Positions 15,466-25,112 of a stretch of 64,000 nucleotides of DNA are shown here, in pieces (position 1 is the first letter of the stretch; every line of letters starts with the position of its first letter). The notes beneath the pieces were generated by a model. That model was given only the letters and a program-made list of their open reading frames with translations, was not told the DNA's origin and ran no database searches. The position numbers and the translations under genes were made by a program. This stretch comes from DATCHW01 sp963806045 (GTDB lineage: Bacteria > Bacteroidota > Ignavibacteria > Tepidaquicellales > Tepidaquicellaceae): positions 1-64,000 of the forward strand of contig CAWDWP010000002.1 of NCBI GenBank assembly GCA_963806045.1, in the 5' to 3' direction.

Positions 15466-18400
15466 ATGTTTTATATAAAACATAAATACAAAATTAAAAA
15501 ATTATTAAATCATATATTATTCAGAGTCAGCTCGATTATAATTTTGATGCCGGCTCTCGTAATAATACCATTTCTCCTTACAGAACAGAAAAACAATAAA
15601 GAGTCTGAAGAAACAACTACAGGTGCGCTTGAATCAATGCAATGGTTGAGCCAGATAAGAGCATATCCGGATGTTGATATTCCGGCAGAAAAATTTTATC
15701 AAGCGTTTGAATATTCAAAAAATAATTTACCGGAAATCGAATCCGATATTATTAATGTTGATAATTGGGTTTCTTTAGGACCAAATAATGTAGGTGGCAG
15801 AAGTCTTTGTGCGGCAGTTCATCCGGTCGATACGGCAGTTATTTTCATGGGCTCAGCGTCAGGTGGCTTATGGAAATCAACTACCGGCGGACTTGGTGCA
15901 AGTGCATGGACACTTGTAAATACCGGCTATCCGAGTCTTGCTGTCAGTTCAATCGCAATTGATTCGACAAATCCTAATATAATGTATATTGGAACCGGTG
16001 AAAACTACGGTTACCAATATTCGGTAAATAATGGAGTTAATATCCGTGTCACACGCGGTATGTATGGAATCGGAATTCTGAAAACAACCGATGGTGGAAA
16101 TACCTGGACAAAAGCACTTGATTGGTCTTATAATAACCAAAGAGGGGTTTGGAAAGTCATAATTAATCCAAAGAATCCTGATATTGTTTATGCTGCAACA
16201 AGCGAAGGTGTTTATAAATCTTATAATGCCGGTGCAAACTGGACTCAGGTATTAAATTACCTGATGGCAATGGATTTATTATTCAATACTGTCGATACAA
16301 CAACTCTTTATGTTTCTATAGGTAACTTATCCGGTAATATTCCTAATGCGAATGTTGGTATATACAAATCATCAAATTCGGGCATAAGCTGGACGAAATT
16401 ATCGGGAGGCTTGCCTTCTACCTGGTCAGGAAAAACTACTTTACAGATGTATAGGGGAAATCCAAATTATATTTATGCTAATATTGCAAATGATGTTACT
16501 TTTTATGTCGGATATTATAAAAGTACCAATGCCGGTCTTAATTGGACAGTTGGTTCAACATCAATCCAATTGGGAAATCAAGGCTGGTACAACCAGGCGC
16601 ATCTTGTAAAATCAAATGACCCGAATGCAATTCTCGTTGGTACAGTTAACGTAGAAAAATCTTCAAACGGCGGAACATCATTCACAACAAAAACGAACTG
16701 GAATGCATGGATAACCGGCGCTACTCCTCCGGGGGAACCTGAAGGCGGTTCCGCCACTAACTTTGTACATGCTGATGTTCACTTTTACGAAACAAATCCG
16801 AAAGAGCCAAATAAAATATATGCGATTACAGACGGCGGGATGTATCGGTCCAACGATTTTGGGGAAACATTTTATTCCTGTAACGGGGGATATGTTACTA
16901 CTCAGTTTTATGCTTCACTCGGACAATCTTATACTGATTCAATTTTTTGTATTGGCGGCTTGCAGGATAACAGGGCAGTTTTTTACCAGGGAGATGTTGC
17001 CTGGTATAAGACCTTTGTAGGTGATGGTTTCTGCAGTGCTGTGAATTCTCAGAACGATAGTATTTGCTACACAGAATATGCGTGGGGAGAAATATATCGT
17101 TCATTTGATGGCGGAGAAAGCTGGTCAAATCTCAGCAATCCTCCGAATTCAGGAGATGAATCTTACTATTGTTTCTGCGCTCCATTTGTCGTTTGCAGAA
17201 CGAATCCGCTTGTAATGTATGTAGGTGGAACGTCTATTTACAAATCGACAAATGGAAATGGAACCAATTGGCAGGGACCTTATGGCAGTTTCGGAGGCAG
17301 AAAAATTCTTTCACTTGCCTGCTCTAATAATAGTACGGACACACTTTATTGCGGTGTTGTTCCTCCAACCATTGGTTCATCATTGAGAGCAAGTATTTTC
17401 AAGAGTGTAAACGGAGGGACAGTCTGGACAGAAATTGCAGATACTAATGTTTTACCGAACAGGTATCCGACAGATATTCATATCAACTCTGCAAATTCAA
17501 ATATTGTATACGTTACTTACGGAGGATTCAATTCAGGACATGTTTATAAAACGACAAACGGTGGAGGAAACTGGATTAATATTACAGAGAATTTACCCGA
17601 CCTGCCTTATCATTGTATTGTTACAGACCCTCTATACCCTCAGAATATTTATGTAGGAAATGATTTAGGCGTGTATGTAACTACGAACAATGGTGTTGTC
17701 TGGAATGAATTCAGAGCCGGAATGCCTTATGCAATCGTTTTTGATTTATCAATAGTGAATGCAAACAGGAAGCTTCGTGCGACCACTCACGGAAATGGAA
17801 TTTGGCAGAGGAGTTTATCGGAAATAATCGTAAGTAGCCAACCGGTGTTAATTTCACCTCCAAATAATTCAACTGCAATATCGTTAATGCCATCATTATC
17901 CTGGTTTACAGCAAATCGAGCATCGAGCTACAGAATACAGTTATCAACAGACAGCTTATTTGCTGCGACTCAATTTGATACATCAGGAATTACCGATACA
18001 ACGGTTACAATTCCCGCAAATAAACTCACAGGACTTACAAAATATTACTGGAGAGTTAACTCTGCAAATGAAGTAGGAACCAGTCCATATTCTACAGTTT
18101 GGAACTTCACAACTCTACAATATCTTCCTGTTTCACTTACCGTTTTTCTTGAAGGATTCTGGGATGGGATAACACAGGTATCAGATTCCGTAAAAATTTA
18201 CCTAGCAAACTCGACGACACCTTACACATTTTTGGATAGTGCAGCAGTAGTATTTTCCACTTCGGGGTCTGCTTCATTCACATTCTCAAAAATCATAAAC
18301 GGGAATTATTATATTGTAGTTAGACACCGCAACCATCTTGAAACGTGGAGCAAGCTTTCCCAGTCATTTATAACAGGAATAACGGTAAATTATGATTTCA

Positions 18401-18690
18401 CAACGTCAGCGAATAAGGCATTTGGTGATAATATGAAGCAGGTTGGTTCAGTATGGGTATTATACAGTGGTGATGTAAATCAGGATGGTAGTGTGGACGC
18501 GCTTGACAGGTCACTCTGCTGGAACGATAGGAATCTTAGCGGATACTATGCAACAGATTTAAACGGAGATGTTGCAGTTGACGCTCTCGACCGTTCAATC
18601 GTCTGGAACAACAGGAACCTGTCAGTACAGAAACCTGCACTTGTGGCAAGTCCGATAACGGGAGTAAAACAGGATAAAAAGGTAAGATAA
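15466..18690 (+). CDS. Secreted BNR/sortilin-like beta-propeller protein with dockerin-like C-terminus
   Basis: This is a 1074-residue exported protein with an N-terminal hydrophobic segment (about residues 20-38). Residues about 100-790 contain many Asp-box/BNR units such as STTGGLGASAWT, TTDGGNTWTKA and TTNGGGNWINI, the pattern of sortilin/VPS10-like propellers. A fibronectin-III-like domain follows (about 790-890, LISPPNNSTAISLMPSLSW). The last about 170 residues are the cassette shared with the next three genes, a beta domain (GNYYIVVRHRNHLETW) followed by two dockerin-like calcium loops (DVNQDGSVDALDR, DLNGDVAVDALDR). It probably acts at the cell surface. The ligand is unknown. A remnant of a longer C-terminal tail lies just past the stop. 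Confidence 0.85.
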   Translation: MFYIKHKYKIKKLLNHILFRVSSIIILMPALVIIPFLLTEQKNNKESEETTTGALESMQWLSQIRAYPDVDIPAEKFYQAFEYSKNNLPEIESDIINVDNWVSLGPNNVGGRSLCAAVHPVDTAVIFMGSASGGLWKSTTGGLGASAWTLVNTGYPSLAVSSIAIDSTNPNIMYIGTGENYGYQYSVNNGVNIRVTRGMYGIGILKTTDGGNTWTKALDWSYNNQRGVWKVIINPKNPDIVYAATSEGVYKSYNAGANWTQVLNYLMAMDLLFNTVDTTTLYVSIGNLSGNIPNANVGIYKSSNSGISWTKLSGGLPSTWSGKTTLQMYRGNPNYIYANIANDVTFYVGYYKSTNAGLNWTVGSTSIQLGNQGWYNQAHLVKSNDPNAILVGTVNVEKSSNGGTSFTTKTNWNAWITGATPPGEPEGGSATNFVHADVHFYETNPKEPNKIYAITDGGMYRSNDFGETFYSCNGGYVTTQFYASLGQSYTDSIFCIGGLQDNRAVFYQGDVAWYKTFVGDGFCSAVNSQNDSICYTEYAWGEIYRSFDGGESWSNLSNPPNSGDESYYCFCAPFVVCRTNPLVMYVGGTSIYKSTNGNGTNWQGPYGSFGGRKILSLACSNNSTDTLYCGVVPPTIGSSLRASIFKSVNGGTVWTEIADTNVLPNRYPTDIHINSANSNIVYVTYGGFNSGHVYKTTNGGGNWINITENLPDLPYHCIVTDPLYPQNIYVGNDLGVYVTTNNGVVWNEFRAGMPYAIVFDLSIVNANRKLRATTHGNGIWQRSLSEIIVSSQPVLISPPNNSTAISLMPSLSWFTANRASSYRIQLSTDSLFAATQFDTSGITDTTVTIPANKLTGLTKYYWRVNSANEVGTSPYSTVWNFTTLQYLPVSLTVFLEGFWDGITQVSDSVKIYLANSTTPYTFLDSAAVVFSTSGSASFTFSKIINGNYYIVVRHRNHLETWSKLSQSFITGITVNYDFTTSANKAFGDNMKQVGSVWVLYSGDVNQDGSVDALDRSLCWNDRNLSGYYATDLNGDVAVDALDRSIVWNNRNLSVQKPALVASPITGVKQDKKVR
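18130..18642 (+). repeat. Dockerin-like C-terminal cassette, copy A
   Basis: This segment encodes LEGFWDGITQVSD, then RHRNHLETWS, then the paired calcium-loop motifs with DRSxCWNDRN signatures. Similar cassettes recur at the ends of the next three genes with strong nucleotide similarity, for example around CAGGATGG...GATGCACTTGACAGGTC. Confidence 0.8.
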
Positions 18691-18694
18691 CTCA

Positions 18695-18757
18695 AAAGGT
18701 ACATATGATTTAAAACTAGATGGAACGAATGCAAAAAAAATTATAAAAGCTAAATAA
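18695..18757 (+). pseudogene. Out-of-frame remnant of a conserved C-terminal tail
   Basis: Just past the stop of the propeller gene, shifted by one frame, the DNA reads KGTYDLKLDGTNAKKIIKAK then stop. The same tail is in frame in the neighbouring gene (KGSFDLKLDGSNPKKVK). The tail was once part of this protein or can be reached only by a frame correction. Confidence 0.6.
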
Positions 18758-18771
18758 TTGTTGTAAAATTC

Positions 18772-20413
18772 ATGAGATTAAAAAATATTTTTATTAGCAT
18801 TGTACTGCTTTTAATATTCAGAATTCCCCTGAATGCCCAGCAAGATACAAACATTTATATTGTTCAGACTGACACTTCCGCTTTAGGAAGTAAAACTCCA
18901 TTATTTTTGATTCACGGCTGGAATTATAATGGAAAGCCCGCACCGCCAATTCCGGAAGTCTGGAATAATTTCACTGCTTATTTTCAGACAAAAGATTCTC
19001 TTAAAAATAATTTTAAAATATATCTTGTCTGCTATTGGTCAAATGCAGTACAGGACAGCATATTAGCGCAAATATTCAGAAACAAAATTGACAGCATTAA
19101 TAATGTAAACCCGGCATTTTTGCAGAAGAAAATTATTATAATGGCTCACAGCAATGGGGGATTAATTTCCCGTTCAATGATGAAGCAGTGTAAATTCAAC
19201 TATGGAAATTACGCAGGGCAAAATTGCGGAGAAAGAGTTCTTCGCCTGATTACACTCGGGACACCTCATCACGGCACTCCGATTGCAAACGGACCTGCAC
19301 GCGATGCAAAAGTTTCATTTTTTAGATTACTGTTACTGCAGTTTGTTGAAGGCACTATTTTATCAAACTTAAAATATTATGATCCGAACAGGTCGGACCT
19401 CCGCTGGGATAATTATGACAACCTTCTTAATTACAATACTTATCCAAATGAAAAAAATCTCTGGCTCTTTAATGTTATGAACGGCGACACTCTATACGAT
19501 AATAAATTAATAACATATTCAGCGAAGTACAATTACCAGGCAATCGTACCTCCCTATAACTCAAGCCAGATATATGATCTCTGCGGGCAGATTTTAAAGC
19601 TTGATTTCGGATTGGACAATGACGGTATAGGACCTGTGAAAGGTTCCGATTTTGAACTGCACAATCCTTTAAAAAGATATTTATTTACAAATTATAATCA
19701 TTCGGAAATTGCATCGGGTAAAAATGCAAATGATACGGCGCTTTTTGGCTCATTTAAGAATGACCTGCTTTCGGCAATGACATCGCAAACCCTGTCATTG
19801 AACATAAAAGTTTATCTTGAAGGTTTCTGGAATGGTTCGACTCTAGGTATCCGATTCAGCAAGAATATATCTTGCAAACTCAACTACACCATTTGCATTT
19901 GTTGACAGTGCTGTTGTATTATTATCAGCATCGGGAACAGCAAGCTTTTCATTTACAAAAGCCGGAATCGGTAATTACTACATTGTAGTCAGAAACCGGA
20001 ATCATATCGAGACCTGGAGTGCCGCACCGATGACATTCGGTTCATCAACTTTAAATTATGATTTTACAACTGCAGCAACACAGGCGTATGGCAGTAATAT
20101 GAATCTTGTCGGAAGTGTCTGGTGTATTATCAGCGGCGATGTCAATCAGGATGGTGTTGTGGATGCACTTGATAGGTCAACCTGCTGGAATGACAGGAAT
20201 CTGGGCGGATATTATGCAACGGATTTAAATGGCGACGGGGTAGTAGATGCACTTGATAGGTCAATCTGCTGGAACAACAGGAACCTTACTGTACAAAAAC
20301 CGGCTCTTGTTGCAAGTCTCGGTCGTGAACTAAAACAGGATAATAAGGTAGATAAAAATAAAGGCTCGTTTGATTTGAAACTTGATGGCTCGAATCCAAA
20401 AAAAGTAAAATAG
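18772..20413 (+). CDS. Secreted lipase-like alpha/beta hydrolase with dockerin-like C-terminus, frameshifted
   Basis: The signal peptide (about residues 1-22, ending NAQ) precedes an alpha/beta-hydrolase domain. PLFLIHGWNYNGKP is the oxyanion strand, IIIMAHSNGGLISRSMM contains the nucleophile serine in AHSNGG, and LITLGTPHHGTP follows, as in PGAP1-like and triacylglycerol lipases. The first frame ends at 19905, where an extra T near 19844 breaks the frame after LEGFWNGST. Removing it gives a single protein of about 546 residues with the complete cassette (continuing to 20413) and the tail DLKLDGSNPKKVK. The substrate is unknown. The break may be a sequencing error. Confidence 0.78.
19794..20308 (+). 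repeat. Dockerin-like C-terminal cassette, copy B
   Basis: Same module as copy A: LEGFWNGS, RNRNHIETWS, then DVNQDGVVDALDR and DLNGDGVVDALDR with DRSxCWNxRN. It is interrupted near its start by one extra base. Confidence 0.78.
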
Positions 20414-20559
20414 AATAAATAATTAATTACAAACCTATTATCCGGAAGGAACTCTTTTTTAATATTCAGGTTATTCGTATTCTCTATAATCTCAATAAGA
20501 TTTTGGTTACATTATTATCCGTACAATAAAAATATTCCAATAATTTTAAATAAGATTTT

Positions 20560-22833
20560 ATGAGAAAATGCTTATTTCTTATTTTGGCTTTCCTAACCGG
20601 AGTTGCTAATCTTTATTCTCAGAATGAATTCAAATCCGAAGGTGCATTGCATTGTTCTGAAAAAAAAATTCATAATCCAAATTATATTATGCAATCACCT
20701 TTGGCTCAGAATAGTCCCAGGCATGCATATGATATGCTGGATACTAAAATGTACATTAATTTGTATAGTAATTTTAAATCTCCATATCCAAGAAATTACA
20801 GCGCAAATATAATCGATAAATTCAGAGTCGACTCAACTCTTAACAGTATTAAAATGAATGCCGTAAACACTTCACTGGCAATCGATTCGGTCCGCTTGTA
20901 TCCTTCAAATACAACCCTTGCGTTTTCACAGGCATCTGATATATTGACGATTACATTGGATAGAACTTATAATCCCGGAGAAATTGTTTACGTAAAAATT
21001 TATTACAGGCATCTTTCGGTCGCTGACAATGCATTTTATTGCAGTAACGGCGGAGTATTTACTGATGCTGAGCCAGAAGGCGCCAGAAAGTGGTTCCCCT
21101 GCTGGGATAAGCCTGCAGATAAAGCAACATACGATATGACATTGAAAGTGCCTGCCAATGTAAGAATCGGATCGAATGGAAGACTAAATGATTCTACATT
21201 AACAGGCGATACATTATATTATCACTGGATTAGCCGTGACCCGATTTCGACTTATCTTGTCGTACTAACGGGAAAAGTCAATTATAACATGGCGGTAGTT
21301 TACTGGCATAAACTATCAAATCCGAACGATAGCGTTCCGATGAGGTATTACTGGAATTCAGGCGAAAATCCGACTTCGGATATAAATTCAATCGGCGATA
21401 TGACAACTTTTTATTCACAAAAATTCGGTGAATATCCTTTTGAAAAAGGAGGGTTCACTACAGCCCCGGCGAGCGGATTTACCTGGGGAGGTATGGAAAA
21501 TCAGACATTAATCACTTATTGCCCCGGATGCTGGGTCAGTTATACATCACACGAATATGCTCATATGTGGTTCGGTGATATGATAACCTGCGCAACCTGG
21601 GCGGATATATGGATTAATGAAGGCCATGCAACTTATGGCGAGGCGCTTTATCTCGAGCATACTTCGGGATATAGTTCTTACAAAAGTGAAATAAACAGTG
21701 ATGCGAGTTATTACTTAAGTAATAATCCAGGCTGGGCGATTTCTGTTCCAGGCTGGGAAACCACTACCCCTGACGCAAATACGCTTTTTAATTTTGCTAT
21801 CACTTATGAAAAAGGTGCTTGTGTTCTGCATATGCTTCGGTATGTCCTGGGAGATACACTGTTCTTTAATGCTTTGCATACTTACGGAACTGATACTGCA
21901 AATTTCAAATTTAAAACAGCAAGAATTTCCGATTACAATGCTATGTGGAATACTTATACCGGACAAAATCTCGACTGGTTCTTTAACGAATGGATTTATC
22001 AGCCAAATCATCCTGTGTATGCTAATAATTATAACTTTACAAATTTGGGCGGTGGAAAATGGCGAGTCAAATTTTATGCAAATCAGACTCAAACAAATAC
22101 TCCTTTCCACAAAATGCCGATAACATACAAAATTAGTTTTTCAACAGGGACAGATTCAACAATAAGAGTGATGAACGATATCAATAATCAGTTATTTGTT
22201 TATGATTTCTACAGGCAGCCGACTGCACTCGTTTTTGACCCAAACAATGATATTGTTTTGAAAACGGCAACTCTATCGGCATTGCCATCCACACTTAATG
22301 TTTTACTCGAAGGATTCTGGAACGGAACTTCTCAGGTATCTGATACAATAAAAGTTTATCTTGCAAATTCTGCTTCTCCTTACGCATATATAGATAGTAC
22401 CAAAACCTTATTATCATCTTCTGGAACTGCGACATTATCATTTTCAAAAACCGGGAATTATTACATTGTCATAAAGCACCGCAATCATCTTGAAACGTGG
22501 AGCAACCTACCGCAAGCTATTACGAACGGAGTAACTTTAAATTATGATTTTACTTCATCATCCAATAAGGCATACGGAAATAATATGAAGCAAGTCGGTT
22601 CATTATGGGTATTATACAGCGGCGATATAAATCAGGATGGTGTAGTAGATGCACTCGACAGGTCTGCTTGCTGGAATGACAGGAATCTGAGCGGTTATTA
22701 CGTATCAGACTCGAACGGAGACGGCGTTGTGGATGCGCTTGACAGGTCAATCTGCTGGAACAACAGAAATATTTCAGTCCAGAAGCCTGCACTGATGACA
22801 AGCCCGAAAAATAAAGGATTAATAATAAAATAA
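20560..22833 (+). CDS. Secreted M1-family aminopeptidase with dockerin-like C-terminus
   Basis: This 757-residue exported zinc peptidase of the M1 (gluzincin) family has a signal peptide at about residues 1-20. The exopeptidase motif GGMEN is present (WGGMENQTL). The zinc site is H331-E-Y-A-H335 with Glu354 in INEGHATY, exactly the HExxH-18-E spacing. The N-terminal beta domain covers about residues 60-250, and the catalytic domain continues to about 500. The last about 170 residues are the shared cassette with RHRNHLETW-like and double calcium-loop motifs. It likely degrades peptides outside the cell or on the surface. The tail found in neighbours is missing here; the protein ends KNKGLIIK. 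Confidence 0.92.
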   Translation: MRKCLFLILAFLTGVANLYSQNEFKSEGALHCSEKKIHNPNYIMQSPLAQNSPRHAYDMLDTKMYINLYSNFKSPYPRNYSANIIDKFRVDSTLNSIKMNAVNTSLAIDSVRLYPSNTTLAFSQASDILTITLDRTYNPGEIVYVKIYYRHLSVADNAFYCSNGGVFTDAEPEGARKWFPCWDKPADKATYDMTLKVPANVRIGSNGRLNDSTLTGDTLYYHWISRDPISTYLVVLTGKVNYNMAVVYWHKLSNPNDSVPMRYYWNSGENPTSDINSIGDMTTFYSQKFGEYPFEKGGFTTAPASGFTWGGMENQTLITYCPGCWVSYTSHEYAHMWFGDMITCATWADIWINEGHATYGEALYLEHTSGYSSYKSEINSDASYYLSNNPGWAISVPGWETTTPDANTLFNFAITYEKGACVLHMLRYVLGDTLFFNALHTYGTDTANFKFKTARISDYNAMWNTYTGQNLDWFFNEWIYQPNHPVYANNYNFTNLGGGKWRVKFYANQTQTNTPFHKMPITYKISFSTGTDSTIRVMNDINNQLFVYDFYRQPTALVFDPNNDIVLKTATLSALPSTLNVLLEGFWNGTSQVSDTIKVYLANSASPYAYIDSTKTLLSSSGTATLSFSKTGNYYIVIKHRNHLETWSNLPQAITNGVTLNYDFTSSSNKAYGNNMKQVGSLWVLYSGDINQDGVVDALDRSACWNDRNLSGYYVSDSNGDGVVDALDRSICWNNRNISVQKPALMTSPKNKGLIIK
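22291..22794 (+). repeat. Dockerin-like C-terminal cassette, copy C
   Basis: In-frame copy ending the aminopeptidase: LEGFWNGTSQVSD, KHRNHLETWS, DINQDGVVDALDRSACWNDR and DSNGDGVVDALDRS. It is the most intact of the four copies and serves as the reference for locating frame breaks in B and D. Confidence 0.8.
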
Positions 22834-22906
22834 AATTGTCTGTTTAAATTAATAAATTATATTCATTTTTAAGTAAGCAAATAATTATTAATAAATGTAG
22901 CTCAAA

Positions 22907-24779
22907 ATGAAGTTTACGTTACTTTTTATTTTTTTCATATTCTTTTTCTATTCAATTACTTTTGCTCAATATACAAATGTATTGATAAGTAATCAGAATA
23001 GTCCTGAGGAAGTAAGCATATGCATTAATCCGAAAAACACCAATCAGATCGTTGCGGGAGCCAATATTACAAATTGTTATTATTCCACAAATGGCGGCTT
23101 AACCTGGACGGCGCAGACTCTGACATCAACTTATGGTGTCTATGGTGACCCCATAGTGATGGTAGATACAATGGGCTATTTTTATTATTTTCATTTATCA
23201 AATCCCACATCCGGCAACTGGATAGACAGAATGGTTTGCCAGAAGTCTACAAATGCTGGACTCACTTGGAGTAATGGCTCCTATGCAGGATTGAATTATC
23301 CTAAAGAGCAGGATAAGGAAGGTGTAGTAATCGACAGACGAAATAACTATATCTATATGAGCTGGACACAATTTGATAATTATGGTTCATCCAGCCAGTC
23401 CGATTCCACGAAAATTCTTTTCTCTAAATCTACAGACGGAGGTTTAACCTGGTCATCTACGGTAAGGATAGATAAGTCAGGCGGTGACTGTGTAGATTCG
23501 GATAATACAGTTGAAGGAGCAGTACCTGCAGTAAATCCTACGGGAGATATCTATGTGGCATGGGCAGGACCTAAAATCAGAAATTCACAATACGGAATAT
23601 TTTTTAGTAAGTCTACTGACCAGGGAGCAACCTGGCTGGCAAGTCCTATTTATGTTACGAATCAACCAGGAGGGTGGGATTACGGAATCCAGGGCATTTC
23701 AAGATCTAATGGCTTACCCCAGACCTGCTGTGATGTGAGTAATGGTCCTTACAGAGGAAATATTTATATAAACTGGACAGATAGTGCGGGCAATACTGAT
23801 CATGACGTGAAACTTATTAAGTCTACCAATGGCGGTTTAAATTGGAGTACTGTGAAAAGAGTGAATAATGACCTTCCGGGAAAAGAACAATTTTTCACCT
23901 GGATGACAATTGACCAGGCAACAGGTTATTTGTATTTTGTGTTTTACGACAGAAGAAATTATTCAGATAATCTTACGACAGATGTATATATGGCACGCTC
24001 TACGGACGGCGGAGAAACATTTACAAATTTCCTGGTAAGCTCTACACCTTTCGTTCCGGGAGGAAGCACCTTCTTCGGAGATTATAATGGAATCTCAGCA
24101 TACGCAGGTAAAGTGAGACCAATCTGGACCAGGCTCGTGGGCGGACAACTAAGTATCTGGACTGCAATAGTTGACTTTTCAGTCATCGATGGATCGGTCA
24201 TAAATATTAATGCAATAATACAGGGATATTACAACGGGGTTACAATGAACTTAAAAGATACAGTAAAAGCATATCTAAGAAATATAACAAGCCCTTATGC
24301 TCTGGTAGATTCTGCATATGCCGTAATTGACTCTGCAAGCTTTAGAGGTGCTTTCAGATTTAAAAATGCGGATAACGGAACATATTATATTGTTCTTAAG
24401 CACCGCAACAGCATAGAAACGTGGAGCAAGACCGGCGGGATGGTGTTCACTAAGTATTCGAGTATGAGTTATGATTTTACTAATGCGGCAACGCAAGCAT
24501 ACAGCAACAATATGATACTCGTAGGAACAAAATGGTGCATTATCAGCGGCGATGTCAATCAGGATGGCAGTAGTTGATGCACTTGACAGGTCAGCCTGCT
24601 GGAATGACAGGAATCTGAGTGGTTATTATGCAACAGATTTAAATGGAGACGGAGTGGTAGATGCACTTGACAGGTCAATCTGCTGGAACAACAGGAACCT
24701 GTCCGTACAAAAACCTGCACTTCTTGAAAATCCGAAACAGGAAGTGAAACACGGTAACAAGGTTGATAAAAATAACTAA
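22907..24779 (+). CDS. Secreted BNR/sialidase-like protein with dockerin-like C-terminus, frameshifted
   Basis: A signal peptide (about residues 1-20, ending FAQ) is followed by a six-bladed-propeller-like region with Asp boxes, for example STNGGLTWTAQ, STNAGLTWSNG, STDGGLTWSST, STDQGATW, STNGGLNWST and STDGGETF. This resembles the sialidase/exo-alpha-sialidase superfamily fold, but I do not see the full arginine triad, so enzymatic sialidase activity is not claimed. The frame breaks at 24569 (one extra A within DVNQDG) and stops at 24577. Removing it continues through the second calcium loop to 24779, giving about 623 residues. A tail peptide continues beyond the stop. Confidence 0.8.
24200..24722 (+). 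repeat. Dockerin-like C-terminal cassette, copy D
   Basis: Diverged beta part (IQGYYNGVTMNLKDTVK, KHRNSIETWSK) followed by calcium loops nearly identical to copies B and C. The second loop is in a different frame because of an extra base at about 24569. Confidence 0.75.
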
Positions 24780-24833
24780 AAAGGTACGAATGATTTGAAA
24801 CTTGACGGTTCAAATTCAAAGAAAGTAAAATAG
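24780..24833 (+). pseudogene. In-frame tail peptide beyond a stop codon
   Basis: Directly after the TAA at 24777-24779, and in the same frame, the DNA reads KGTNDLKLDGSNSKKVK then TAG. This matches the real C-terminal tail of the lipase-like protein. A six-base difference that introduces the stop appears to have cut the tail off. Confidence 0.6.
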
Positions 24834-25112
24834 AACAAATAATTAAAAGAATAAAATATATTGTCTAAATATTAGGCAGATTCATACAGTTATTTTTCTA
24901 TTAAGCATTTTATTTCTATAGCAAATTAAGGAATTGAATTTTTTTTTCGCGAATTTGATTTTAATATCCAAAAGAAAATTACATAGTATTTATTTTGGAT
25001 AGATGTAATTTTAATAATACATATCAATGTAATTACGACTGTTTAATTTCGTTTTTTATATTTAAATTTCTATAATTAAACTTATTAATAATTTAATTGG
25101 GAATAAAGAATT

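Noticed and set aside
22907..24779. A genuine sialidase
   Set aside because: Asp boxes show the propeller fold, but I could not find the full catalytic arginine triad and acid pair, so only sialidase-like is claimed.
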